Of a DNA stretch of 40,424 nt, positions 26,998 to 34,064 are shown in pieces; position 1 is the first letter of the stretch, and each line of letters opens with the position of its first letter. The notes under the pieces were generated by a model that saw nothing but the letters and a program-made list of their open reading frames with translations, did not search any database and was not told where the DNA came from. The stretch comes from Candidatus Metaruminococcus caecorum (GTDB taxonomy: Bacteria; Bacillota; Clostridia; Oscillospirales; Ruminococcaceae). Both the position numbers and the translations under genes were made by a program. The stretch spans positions 1-40,424 of the forward strand of contig CAJFTY010000032.1 of the NCBI GenBank assembly GCA_904420045.1. Direction: 5' to 3'.

Positions 26998-27310
26998 AAA
27001 GCTGCATTCTAGTCATCCTGACGAATTTACCGACAAATACAACAGTTTCCCTTTAAATTCAAGCGGATAACCAAGTTCTATTATAGCAGTTCTGTGGGAA
27101 AAAACAAGATTTGCGCATCGTAAATTCCCCATCTCCGCTTCACTTGGCAAGAAAAAGCGCAAGCGACTATTCTTTCTTTTTCACGCATACAATGATAAAG
27201 CTGCCTTGAACGTTGAACCCGCTGGATTTTGCGGGAAAAATCTGTTATACTTGGGGAAAGATGGAAAAAGGTGAGACCTTGATTTTTTTGTATCCGAAAG
27301 GAGTTTTTTT
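26998..27310. other. Intergenic stretch without a recognised gene
   Basis: The stretch between the arg control region and the flavin reductase gene has no convincing ORF and no RNA gene that I recognise. It may hold the promoter of the plus-strand gene: TATACT at 27246-27251 with TGGATT 17 bases upstream is the best match, but weak. A short GCTGGATTTTGCGGG region precedes it. Confidence 0.4.
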
Positions 27311-27814
27311 ATGAAATTTGAATCCGTTGACTTAAAGCAGCTCCCTGACAATCCCTTTCGCCTGATTGGCGACCAGTGGACGCTGGTCACTGCGGGATCC
27401 GCCGACTCGTTTAACACCATGACCGCCAGCTGGGGCGGTGTGGGCGTCCTCTGGAACAAACCGGTGGCCACCATTTACATCCGGCCGCAGCGGTACACCT
27501 ATGAGTTTTTGGAAAAAAGCGACACCTTTACCCTGTCCTTTTTCTCCGAGCAGTACCGTTCCGCTCTCAAACTCTGCGGAGCAAAGTCCGGCCGGGAGGT
27601 CGACAAGGTCAAAGAGACCGGCTTAACTCCCGTGACCGAGGAGGGCTCCGTTTATTTTGACGAGGCTCGGTTGGTATTCGTCTGCAAAAAGCTTTATTTT
27701 GACGATATTAAGCCCGAAAACTTCTACACGCCGGATTTGGAGATCAATTATCCCAACCGGGATTACCACCGGATGTACATCGGCGAAATTCAAAAAGCGC
27801 TCATCGCAAAGTAA
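27311..27814 (+). CDS. Flavin reductase family protein (flavoredoxin-like)
   Basis: A 167-residue FMN-binding split-barrel protein. Motifs are LVTAGSADSFNTMTASWGGVG (residues about 26-46), where the FMN phosphate is bound, and IRPQRYTYEFLEKSDTFTLSFF. The closing IGEIQKALIAK is usual for flavoredoxins. Such proteins transfer electrons between NAD(P)H or ferredoxin and flavin, but the partner is unknown. The start ATG has GAAAGGAG seven to eight bases upstream. It is a single-gene unit with its own terminator and is the last gene of the GC-rich part. Confidence 0.9.
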   Translation: MKFESVDLKQLPDNPFRLIGDQWTLVTAGSADSFNTMTASWGGVGVLWNKPVATIYIRPQRYTYEFLEKSDTFTLSFFSEQYRSALKLCGAKSGREVDKVKETGLTPVTEEGSVYFDEARLVFVCKKLYFDDIKPENFYTPDLEINYPNRDYHRMYIGEIQKALIAK

Positions 27815-27828
27815 CAATCTCCTAGATA

Positions 27829-27869
27829 AAACCGCCCATAAGGCCAGTAGAGCCTTGTGGGCGGTTTTT
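27829..27869 (+). terminator. Intrinsic terminator after the flavin reductase gene
   Basis: AAACCGCCCATAAGGC and GCCTTGTGGGCGGTTTTT form a long stem with a short loop and a T-run. Confidence 0.9.
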
Positions 27870-27974
27870 GCATATTTCCCATTCAAAACAATGAATCATA
27901 TCTATGAATAGAGACAAACTGAGTTTTAAATCATTAAAATTGTTTATTTAACTGAAAAGACGGTCTTTTCTATA

Positions 27975-28595
27975 TTATAGTTTATATTTAATTTGAAAAT
28001 GTAATTTTAGAAAAAATGCAGTTCCTAAACAACACAGCAAAGCAAGAGCAAACAACAAAATCGATAAAAAAACAAAAATAGCACTTTGGGATAATTGATT
28101 TGCAACCATGCGTGTCACTGTAATCCCTATTGCAGCTCCCGCTAAAGAGTAATATCCTACTCTATTCATTTTATTTTTTAAATATTCCTTATATTTCCCC
28201 CTCCTTATATTAGATAGCACATACACAAATGTCAATAAAATTGCTACAAAAAAGGCAAAAATCATTCCACAAAGAAGATACACATACCCATATCCTGCTA
28301 CTACTAAAAATTTAAAAGACAGGGAGATACAACTCACTGAAATAAATAATAAATACAATCCATAAAATAAATTTGTATGTTTTGTGGTTGTTTTAGGTCT
28401 CGTGACAATATAGATGCTAACAGCTATTATAAAAAGATCAAACAGAATAAACCCAATCGCGACCCAAATGTTATACAGCCAAATAATACAAGGTATGCTG
28501 AGCAATAATAAGGTAATTAGATCAACCACTACCTGATGTCTTTTAATATTTTGGGGGTTATATTCTACATAAGCGCGAATATTTTGTATATTCAT
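27975..28595 (-). CDS. Hypothetical membrane protein, about six spans
   Basis: A 206-residue protein with six hydrophobic segments (about 25-42, 45-62, 75-93, 101-125, 148-163 and 172-198). No family is recognised. GGGGGAAG lies six bases before the ATG. It is clearly more AT-rich than the arg genes and opens the accessory part of the window. Its size and isolation would fit an orphan immunity or stress membrane protein, but no motif proves that. Confidence 0.65.
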   Translation of the reverse strand: MNIQNIRAYVEYNPQNIKRHQVVVDLITLLLLSIPCIIWLYNIWVAIGFILFDLFIIAVSIYIVTRPKTTTKHTNLFYGLYLLFISVSCISLSFKFLVVAGYGYVYLLCGMIFAFFVAILLTFVYVLSNIRRGKYKEYLKNKMNRVGYYSLAGAAIGITVTRMVANQLSQSAIFVFLSILLFALALLCCLGTAFFLKLHFQIKYKL

Positions 28596-28714
28596 GCAAT
28601 CTTCCCCCGTTTATAATATTCTCAACTGTTGATAGTGATAACATATACAACCAGAAATACTGAATACAATTACACTTTATTTTTCCACTTCGAGTCCTCG
28701 GAACAACGAAATAC

Positions 28715-29023
28715 CTATTCAACCCCTAACTTTTTCTGATAGCGAATAAGGCCGTCGCCGATGGACAGCGGAATGGCGTAGACACATACAGGAAAGACAA
28801 TGTTATATAGCAGCGATTCTGTCCCAAAAAAGTGACCGATCAGGATATAAAAGATTCCCAGCGGCACTCCTCTGATCAATAGAATGAAAAAAGATTTTAA
28901 AAATTCGCTTGCTTTTAAGTTCAACCGGGACACATTATACATCCATACAAAGAGTTCAAAGACATTTAAAATTGGTACAAAGGATAATATCCTTTGATAC
29001 CTGATTGGGATATACGAGATCAT
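28715..29023 (-). CDS. Hypothetical small membrane protein
   Basis: A 102-residue protein with two to three hydrophobic segments (about 13-30, 45-65 and 72-90) and a basic C-terminus (RYQKKLGVE). ATG 29023 has GGGGTGA at good spacing, while the frame opens at a GTG three codons earlier that overlaps this site. No family is recognised. It is in the same direction as the six-span protein, 119 bases upstream of it; the spacer is AT-rich with no terminator seen. Confidence 0.6.
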   Translation of the reverse strand: MISYIPIRYQRILSFVPILNVFELFVWMYNVSRLNLKASEFLKSFFILLIRGVPLGIFYILIGHFFGTESLLYNIVFPVCVYAIPLSIGDGLIRYQKKLGVE

Positions 29024-29201
29024 TAAAATCACCCCGATTTATCTACGCGTACTAAGGCGATTAAACAGGCCTTGGTTCTCAGCCTTTCATACAATCCAGG
29101 GCTCCTGATAATTTTAAAAGAAGCGGGATCGTACTTCTTTTTTATTTTACCATATTTACGAAGGCCGTGTCTACTTGACTTGCAAATAAAAATGAATGAT
29201 T

Positions 29202-29235
29202 AAAAAGCTCCTTCGCCGCAGCGAAGGAGCTTTTT
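29202..29235 (+). terminator. Orphan intrinsic terminator
   Basis: AAAAAGCTCCTTCGC and GCGAAGGAGCTTTTT form a strong hairpin usable in both directions. No intact gene ends here on either strand, so it is probably left over from a rearrangement, just before the AraC fragment. Confidence 0.7.
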
Positions 29236-29280
29236 CTGCTATTCATCAGCCGTATGGATTTATTCGGCTCTGGTAAAATA

Positions 29281-29514
29281 CAAATGGTTTATTCGCCCTT
29301 ACAGCTGATTTTTCTCGTCATCTGAACCGCCTTCATCATCCCCAGCGACACACCCAATGAAGCCATTCATCTGCTGCAATCCACCAACCTCAGCGTGTTG
29401 GAAATCAGCCAGAAACTCAAGTACAACAACCAGTTTTATTTTTCTCAGCAGTTTAAGAAAAAAATGGGGGTCTCCCCCTTAGCATACAAAAAATCCATGA
29501 ATAGCCAGCCGTAA
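29281..29514 (+). pseudogene. Remnant of an AraC family regulator (C-terminal DNA-binding domain)
   Basis: The plus strand from about 29341 to the stop at 29512-29514 encodes the second half of an AraC DNA-binding domain: EAIHLLQSTNLSVLEISQKL, then YNNQFYFSQQFKKKMGVSPLAYKKS. Upstream in the same frame there is a TGA at 29323-29325. The neighbouring frame carries ADFSRHLNR, which looks like the first helix-turn-helix, so a frameshift separates the halves. No start codon, ligand-binding domain or ribosome site is present. It is dead, and convergent with the small membrane protein gene. Confidence 0.75.
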
Positions 29515-29560
29515 CTTTCTTTCTGTTTCAGGAACTTGAAAATGAAAAAAGAAAGGGCGG

Positions 29561-29800
29561 CTATTGTTCCAGGGATTTTAAATCCTCCTGGGCGTCCTTG
29601 GCGATAAAGCGGGCTAAAAAGCCCAGCAGCAGGGCGGTGAAAAACAACGCCGACAAAAATAAGAAAAGGCTCAGTTTTGCGTCGCCCTGCCCTCCAAACG
29701 AATCCCACCCGGGAAACTGAAAGGCCGCGCTCAGCGCAAGCACTGCGCTGAGCACAAACATCCCACTGGAAAACGCTTTTGTCCTGGTAAAATATTTCAC
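29561..29800 (-). CDS. Hypothetical small membrane protein (two spans)
   Basis: A 79-residue protein with two membrane spans (about 9-27 and 43-66) and a charged tail (AKDAQEDLKSLEQ). It starts at GTG 29800 with GGAGGAGAG upstream. It lies 64 bases downstream of the lipase-like gene and is probably in its operon. No family is recognised. Confidence 0.65.
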   Translation of the reverse strand: MKYFTRTKAFSSGMFVLSAVLALSAAFQFPGWDSFGGQGDAKLSLFLFLSALFFTALLLGFLARFIAKDAQEDLKSLEQ

Positions 29801-29864
29801 ATTTCTCTCCTCCTAGCCGTCTGGAGCTCCCGATGAAGCCCCGGACGTTTTCTGTATTTTGATG

Positions 29865-31196
29865 CTAAAGCCCTTTTGTTTTGAGCCTTGCCACCAACTG
29901 CACATAAAACTCCCGCACATCGAACTCCGGGATGTTTTCCCGGTTCAAATCAATCATATCCCCGTGGGAAATCCCCCGCTTGCCGTTTACGGTCAAAAAG
30001 GTGTAATCCTCCCCCCAGCGGAAGGAATCCGCCGACACCAACCCGTCGTTGGCTCCGCTATAGTGCTTGGCGATCCAATAAGAAACGTTCAGCGGGAATT
30101 TTCCGTTCACTGCACGGTTGAGCTTGGAGCCTATGCTCTGACAGTAAATATCCCGGGGCAGATCCTCCCCCATCTGCTCCCCCAGCCGGCGACATCCCGC
30201 CGCAGTCAAGTCCCCTACCGCAGTCAAAAAATCCGGGTGTTTGTCTCCTAGCTTTTTCAAAGCAGCATTGTAACCGCCTGCGATCATCTGCTGGGTTTTT
30301 ACAGGAAATTTTTGAAGCAGCTCATCCACAAACAGGCATCCTCGGTGAGGTGTGTTCACCGTGGTGATCGAAGCCACATAGGGAGCGGCATCCAGGCAGC
30401 CCACCGCATACCGGATATCCAGCCCGCCCTTGGAGTGAGCGATGACATTGACCTTTCCGCAGCCGGTGGCCTGGACGATCTCTTTGATCCGCGCTGTCAG
30501 CTGGGCTCCGCTGTCCGCCACCGAAGAAGCAGATTCATGGTTGCCATAATAAAGGACGGCCCCGTTTTTCTCAAGCTCCGCTGGAATTCTCCCCCAGTAA
30601 TTTGGAAACTTAAAATCCCGAAAAAACACCCCGTGCACCAGCAGCAATGGATATCGAGTCCCGCACACCTGGTAGGAGGCCCGCGCTCTGTCGAGTTCGA
30701 CCTTCTTGGTTTCAAACGCCACTTCCCGGGAAGCAGTGCTGATTATCATACACAGCGCTACCAGGTTGGCGATGGGAATCCATCCGCACAAAATCCCGAT
30801 CACCCGCAGGCGGATTCCAAGCTGAACTGACGTACCGTATACCCGGATGATGCCATTCCAGAACACCACCGTTTCCACGCAGACAGCGGTGAGTGCGCTG
30901 AACACCCAGACTGTCCACTGCTGAGGGAACAGAAAAAACGCAATGACGATATGATAAAGCACCGACAATACTGCCGTGGTTAAAAACAAGACCAGCAGTT
31001 CGCATCCGCTGTCGCACATTCGCAGCCGAAAGGTGGGCGGCCGTTTGACAAATCCCCTCGGAGCGATGTTGACAAAAAGAAACACCGCGGATAAAGCGGC
31101 CAATAGCCCCCAATTCTTTGTCTGCCAAAAATACCAATAACCATTGGCACTAAAAAATAACACTGGAATGGTAAGCAACCGAACCAGCCCTTTCAC
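29865..31196 (-). CDS. Membrane-anchored alpha/beta hydrolase, lipase-like
   Basis: A 443-residue protein. The first ~155 residues contain about four to five membrane spans. A lipase-type alpha/beta-hydrolase domain follows from about 180: PLLLVHGVFFRDF (oxyanion HG), nucleophile S255 in AHSKGG, D384 in GANDGLVS and H411 in ISHGDMI. The nucleophile motif is A-x-S-x-G, as in the Bacillus lipase type, rather than G-x-S-x-G. NTPHRG is typical of triacylglycerol lipases. The catalytic domain would sit at the membrane; side and substrate are unknown. GTG 31196 is chosen because GGAGG is eight bases upstream; GTG 31205 touches that site. GC content is higher than in its neighbours. Confidence 0.82.
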   Translation of the reverse strand: MKGLVRLLTIPVLFFSANGYWYFWQTKNWGLLAALSAVFLFVNIAPRGFVKRPPTFRLRMCDSGCELLVLFLTTAVLSVLYHIVIAFFLFPQQWTVWVFSALTAVCVETVVFWNGIIRVYGTSVQLGIRLRVIGILCGWIPIANLVALCMIISTASREVAFETKKVELDRARASYQVCGTRYPLLLVHGVFFRDFKFPNYWGRIPAELEKNGAVLYYGNHESASSVADSGAQLTARIKEIVQATGCGKVNVIAHSKGGLDIRYAVGCLDAAPYVASITTVNTPHRGCLFVDELLQKFPVKTQQMIAGGYNAALKKLGDKHPDFLTAVGDLTAAGCRRLGEQMGEDLPRDIYCQSIGSKLNRAVNGKFPLNVSYWIAKHYSGANDGLVSADSFRWGEDYTFLTVNGKRGISHGDMIDLNRENIPEFDVREFYVQLVARLKTKGL

Positions 31197-31249
31197 CTGC
31201 TGCACCTCCTCCGGTTTCCCAGCACGGAAAACTGTCTTATTCCATGGGT

Positions 31250-31278
31250 ATTATACAACAGCTCTGCAGAAAAGTCGA
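31250..31278 (-). promoter_or_regulatory. Candidate promoter of the lipase-like operon
   Basis: On the minus strand a perfect TATAAT (31255-31250) lies 17 bases after TCGACT (31278-31273), about 54 bases before the GTG start. The -35 is weak. Confidence 0.5.
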
Positions 31279-31292
31279 TTGCAGCAAAACCA

Positions 31293-31336
31293 TTTTAAAA
31301 CAGCGGATATCCGTATCTGGATATCCGCTGTTAAAA
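31293..31336 (-). terminator. Terminator of the zinc-ribbon gene
   Basis: AACAGCGGATATCC and GGATATCCGCTGTT pair around a six-base loop, flanked by TTTTAA on one side and TTAAAA on the other. It starts at the stop codon of the zinc-ribbon gene on the minus strand. Confidence 0.65.
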
Positions 31337-31576
31337 GCCTGTTGTAAAAACTCCAAAGTGGATGGCAACCCCAATCAATGCCGCGACCACCAGAAGCGCC
31401 AAAACCACCAAAAGGGCAATTTCCGCTTTGACTTCGCGTCGCCATTGATTGGGCTGGCCTTTGCTGTTCCAAGAGGGGTCATGGCCGGGTTGTTTTTGAT
31501 TTATTTCGGACCCACACCGTATACAGGTCAGGCGCTGATCGGTATTCTGCGTTCCACAAATGGGACATGTTTTCAT
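31331..31576 (-). CDS. Small zinc-ribbon protein with a C-terminal membrane span
   Basis: An 81-residue protein. A C4 zinc ribbon at residues 4-21 (CPICGTQNTDQRLTCIRC) is followed by a polar linker and one membrane span at about 53-76. Such tail-anchored zinc ribbons are common in Firmicutes, and their partners are unknown. The frame is open to 31618, but ATG 31576 has GGAG upstream and starts directly at the ribbon. It is divergent from an XRE repressor; a palindrome overlaps its promoter, so repression by that regulator is plausible. Confidence 0.75.
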   Translation of the reverse strand: MKTCPICGTQNTDQRLTCIRCGSEINQKQPGHDPSWNSKGQPNQWRREVKAEIALLVVLALLVVAALIGVAIHFGVFTTGF

Positions 31577-31664
31577 TGTCTGTTTCTCCGCCGCTCTATT
31601 AAATTCAGTTGCCGTCAACAGTTCTTATCATAAGTGTATTTTATACCGCAAGCAATAAAACGTC

Positions 31665-31680
31665 AAGTGTAATTACACTT
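31665..31680. promoter_or_regulatory. Perfect 16-base palindrome, candidate operator
   Basis: AAGTGTAATTACACTT is its own reverse complement. It overlaps the end of TTGACG, the -35 box of a minus-strand promoter (TTGACG, 17 bases, TAAAAT at about 31637-31642) that would serve the zinc-ribbon gene. It sits 64 bases upstream of the XRE start. A related half-site AAGTGTA occurs at 31632-31638. Confidence 0.55.
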
Positions 31681-31743
31681 TGAATGTCTTAAATGAGGCG
31701 TGTCAATCCTATATTCTTAAGATAGAGAGGGCGTGACACAACT

Positions 31744-32100
31744 ATGGTTATTGACTACAATTTGATCGGAAAACGTCTTGCAGAAATACGGAAAAAACAG
31801 CATTTGACACAGGAAAGACTTGCAGAAAAAACGGATCTCACCAACAACTATATCTCCAACATTGAAAACAACCGGTCTATCCCTAGTTTGGAAACCCTTG
31901 TGAAACTGTGCGGCGCACTTCATATTACTCCCAACGACATATTGATCGGTGCTTCTCCCGCATCGGATCAATATATGACGGATGAGCTGCACGATAAAAT
32001 CTTGCAGTGCACACCAACGGAAAAACGGCTGATTGACGGTTTTATCTCTTTGCTAATGACAGAACGAGAAACAAACGCTGGCATTGGCGGCAGCAATTAA
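31744..32100 (+). CDS. XRE family transcriptional regulator
   Basis: A 118-residue protein with a Cro/C1-type helix-turn-helix at residues 8-62 (RLAEIRKKQHLTQERLAEKT, then NNYISNIENNRSIPSLETL) and a C-terminal ~50-residue helical part that may dimerise. It has the form of phage-like or housekeeping repressors of mobile regions. AGAGAGGG is 13 bases before the ATG, rather far. The palindrome at 31665-31680 is a likely binding site, giving self-control and control of the divergent zinc-ribbon gene. Confidence 0.85.
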   Translation: MVIDYNLIGKRLAEIRKKQHLTQERLAEKTDLTNNYISNIENNRSIPSLETLVKLCGALHITPNDILIGASPASDQYMTDELHDKILQCTPTEKRLIDGFISLLMTERETNAGIGGSN

Positions 32101-32127
32101 ATTCTTTACATGGCGTCCTTACAATCC

Positions 32128-32168
32128 AAAAGGAAAGAGGACTAATCAGTTCCCTTCCTTTTGATTTT
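32128..32168 (+). terminator. Possible terminator between the XRE and transglutaminase-like genes
   Basis: AAAAGGAA...TTCCTTTT with an imperfect inner stem is followed by GATTTTT on the plus strand. It overlaps the last codons of the convergent minus-strand gene. Confidence 0.4.
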
Positions 32169-32970
32169 TCTCAACATCTGGCAATGCGGATGAAAAACTC
32201 TTTCTCTTTAAAATATTGTTTGTATTTCTCCCCTCGTTTGAATTGCTTTTCCATGTGGTAATATTTGTTAATGTAGCTCCAATAAAATATTGAATATATA
32301 CATTTTGGCACTCTTTCGTCCCATTAAAAGCGTAACCAATTAGATTCGGCATTCTATTATTTAGTAGTAAATCCCGTAATTCGAAAATGTTTAAAAGAAG
32401 ATTGGATTCATTGGTGAAACAACAGCCAAAAGAAGGATCAAAAACCACCCATTTTTTTATATCTTCACAAAAAACATGTACAACAAAATGGCTTCCCCAA
32501 TGATTCCCGTCTTCTAATTGAATTGGATATGCTTTTATTCCATGCGCCAACAATAAATCGGTTAACACGATAGCTTTATCCCGACAATTAATAGCATGTT
32601 TAAAACCTCTGTCTACAGAAAATTGTAGAATTTTTAAACTATTATCTGGTAACAGTTTCGTTTGCGCACCACTATAATATGTATGTTGAGTAAGCCACTC
32701 CATTATTATATGTGCTTTTTCGTATCCGTTTTCTTTATTAAAAATCTCTGGAATATGATATTTATTAATCAATTCTTGATATTCTGGTAAGTCTTGAAAT
32801 AAGTCTTTATATTTAGCAGGAAAAATATTTTCTATACTTCCAATGGACAAAGGTGCACAACCTCTATAATTCTTTGGATTCTTTGTAAATTCTAAGTAAT
32901 TCTTCCATTTCTTAAGGTTCCAATATTTTAATTTAGTCTTAGAAATCAAATATAAGGCCTTTAATTTCAT
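32146..32970 (-). CDS. Transglutaminase-like cysteine hydrolase domain protein
   Basis: A 274-residue protein without a signal peptide. The transglutaminase-like core shows the catalytic triad in order: C129 (INCRDKAIVLTDLLLAHGI), H165 (SHFVVHVFCED; H161 also near) and D178 (WVVFDPSFG). These domains act as proteases, peptide crosslinkers or deamidases; the substrate is not known. The N-terminal 100 residues match nothing that I recognise, and the C-terminal 40 are polar. Base composition is very AT-rich, unlike the core genes, suggesting transfer. Neighbours are toxin and lysozyme remnants. The ATG is preceded by GGAAGGGGG at good spacing. Confidence 0.75.
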   Translation of the reverse strand: MKLKALYLISKTKLKYWNLKKWKNYLEFTKNPKNYRGCAPLSIGSIENIFPAKYKDLFQDLPEYQELINKYHIPEIFNKENGYEKAHIIMEWLTQHTYYSGAQTKLLPDNSLKILQFSVDRGFKHAINCRDKAIVLTDLLLAHGIKAYPIQLEDGNHWGSHFVVHVFCEDIKKWVVFDPSFGCCFTNESNLLLNIFELRDLLLNNRMPNLIGYAFNGTKECQNVYIQYFIGATLTNITTWKSNSNEGRNTNNILKRKSFSSALPDVEKNQKEGN

Positions 32971-33013
32971 ATAATCCCCCTTCCTATTGAATTATATATA
33001 GCTAAAAGCAAAC

Positions 33014-33135
33014 ATGATCAAATGCTATGTCATCTGGCTGGCCTAGTGGGTGGACAAGGTCATCTGGGAGAATCCATGTGGCATCTGGCAGTACATCAAC
33101 ATCGGTGCCATGAACGGGATCAATGGACGGGTGGT
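33014..33135 (+). pseudogene. Remnant of a GH25 lysozyme (C-terminal end)
   Basis: The plus strand reads VIWLA, a TAG at 33053-33055, then WVDKVIWENPCGIWQYINIG and AMNGINGRV. This is the last strand region of GH25 lysozymes, normally WIA-Y...GIWQYSSTGKVNGI-GNVDLN. The frame breaks just where the final VDLN motif should come. There is no usable start or ribosome site. It is more GC-rich than the flanks, so it is a leftover of another element. Confidence 0.6.
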
Positions 33136-33142
33136 AAATTAT

Positions 33143-33838
33143 TTATTCAGACTGCTTTTTCACTTCTAAGTATTTGTTTAAAACATCTTCTAACTCCTGA
33201 AAATACGAATATTTTTGAAAATCCACCCCGTTTTTCCGTACTTGTATAAGAAGTTCTTGTATCTTTATTGTTAAAAAATCAGCTAGTGCTGGTGAATATG
33301 GAGACTGGATTTTATTATATATTGTGTTAATAGAACGGATACAAAGCTTTCTTTTGTGATAATGTTGATCTTTTATGATTTTTTTAAGTGTTGTTATATA
33401 CTGTAAAATTGCATCTGCATGCGGAGAATCATAATCGGTATACGGGGCATTTTTCAGTATTTCGTTAATCTCCTCTTGCAACCGCAAATAAAACTGTTCA
33501 TCAACCAGTCTCATTAATTCCAAACGTTTTTGAAATAAAACCCGTCTGAAATCCTGCCAATATACCCGATGATGCAATTCATAATCAGTAGCAACTTGGG
33601 CTATTTGGTTTTTAATTACTTCATAAACAATATCCATAGGATCAGAGGATTGACCGATCACGTTGTCGCCGCCCCGTTCATCCCGATATCCATAGATGTA
33701 AGAGTCATAATGGTGAAGGATGTAATAGCAGTCGCCAACAGAAGGGTACACCCCATAAGCAATACCCAGATCACGCGGGTCGCCGCCGGTTCTGGCATAA
33801 TATTCATTGATTGTATCGTGCAATTCTCTCATTTTCAT
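33143..33838 (-). CDS. Imm63-type immunity protein
   Basis: A 231-residue cytosolic protein. Residues about 1-130 resemble the Imm63 family of polymorphic-toxin immunity proteins: DLGIAYGVYPSVGDCYYI, YGYRDERGGD, ATDYELHHRVYWQDFRRVLF with following QKRLELM, and EINEILKNAPYTD. The last 100 residues are helical and Lys/Gln-rich, longer than the usual family. GGGGAT precedes the ATG. Directly upstream, on the same strand, is the C-terminal remnant of a TNT-type toxin, the normal toxin-then-immunity order. It probably protected against that toxin and survives as an orphan. Confidence 0.8.
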   Translation of the reverse strand: MKMRELHDTINEYYARTGGDPRDLGIAYGVYPSVGDCYYILHHYDSYIYGYRDERGGDNVIGQSSDPMDIVYEVIKNQIAQVATDYELHHRVYWQDFRRVLFQKRLELMRLVDEQFYLRLQEEINEILKNAPYTDYDSPHADAILQYITTLKKIIKDQHYHKRKLCIRSINTIYNKIQSPYSPALADFLTIKIQELLIQVRKNGVDFQKYSYFQELEDVLNKYLEVKKQSE

Positions 33839-33854
33839 GCTTCTATCCCCATTG

Positions 33855-33895
33855 TATAATAAGGTATGGCGGTGAAACTGCCCTACCTTATTATA
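33855..33895 (-). repeat. Long hairpin just upstream of the Imm63 gene
   Basis: TATAATAAGGTA (33855-33866) and TACCTTATTATA (33884-33895) are perfect 12-base inverted arms with further GGC/GCC pairing inside. On the minus strand it lies between the toxin remnant's stop and the immunity gene's ribosome site. There is no T-run. It may be an attenuator or processing hairpin. Confidence 0.6.
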
Positions 33896-33914
33896 ACAGA
33901 TCGTTATGTGTTTG

Positions 33915-34031
33915 TCAGAATAATTCCACTAGATGTTCATTGTCTATATACCATTGAACAGAGTGCGGCAATTTATATTGTATTCCTCCTCCAGGCTGAC
34001 CAAACCAAGGGGAGATAATCGAATTTAAAAT
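33915..34031 (-). pseudogene. C-terminal remnant of a TNT-type (NAD-glycohydrolase) polymorphic toxin
   Basis: On the minus strand the frame from 34031 to the stop at 33917-33915 reads ILNSIISPWFGQPGGGIQY, then KLPHSVQWYIDNEHLVELF. The PWFGQPGGGxQY motif followed by a [I/V]-x-x-[Y/L]-I-[D]-x-x-x-L end is the hallmark of the TNT domain (tuberculosis necrotizing toxin, PF14021). Only about 38 codons remain: the frame meets a TGA at 34034-34032 and no upstream toxin sequence follows. The rest of the NAD-binding domain is missing, so it should be inactive. The Imm63 gene follows 77 bases downstream. Confidence 0.75.
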
Positions 34032-34064
34032 TCATGCGCAGACCATCCTTGAACTGCGCATGAA
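34031..34064. repeat. Inverted repeat at the break of the toxin remnant
   Basis: TTCATGCGCAG (34031-34041) and CTGCGCATGAA (34054-34064) are perfect 11-base arms with a 12-base loop. There is no T-run on either side. Homology to the TNT domain ends exactly here. Confidence 0.6.

Noticed and set aside
26998-27310. Possible tRNA or small RNA in the gap before the flavin reductase gene
   Set aside because: No cloverleaf arms, TTCGA-type T-loop or strong terminator could be found.
27953-27969. GAAAAGAC-GTCTTTTC palindrome before the six-span membrane protein's end
   Set aside because: The arms are separated by one base, so it cannot form a normal hairpin terminator; no regulator site is known for it.
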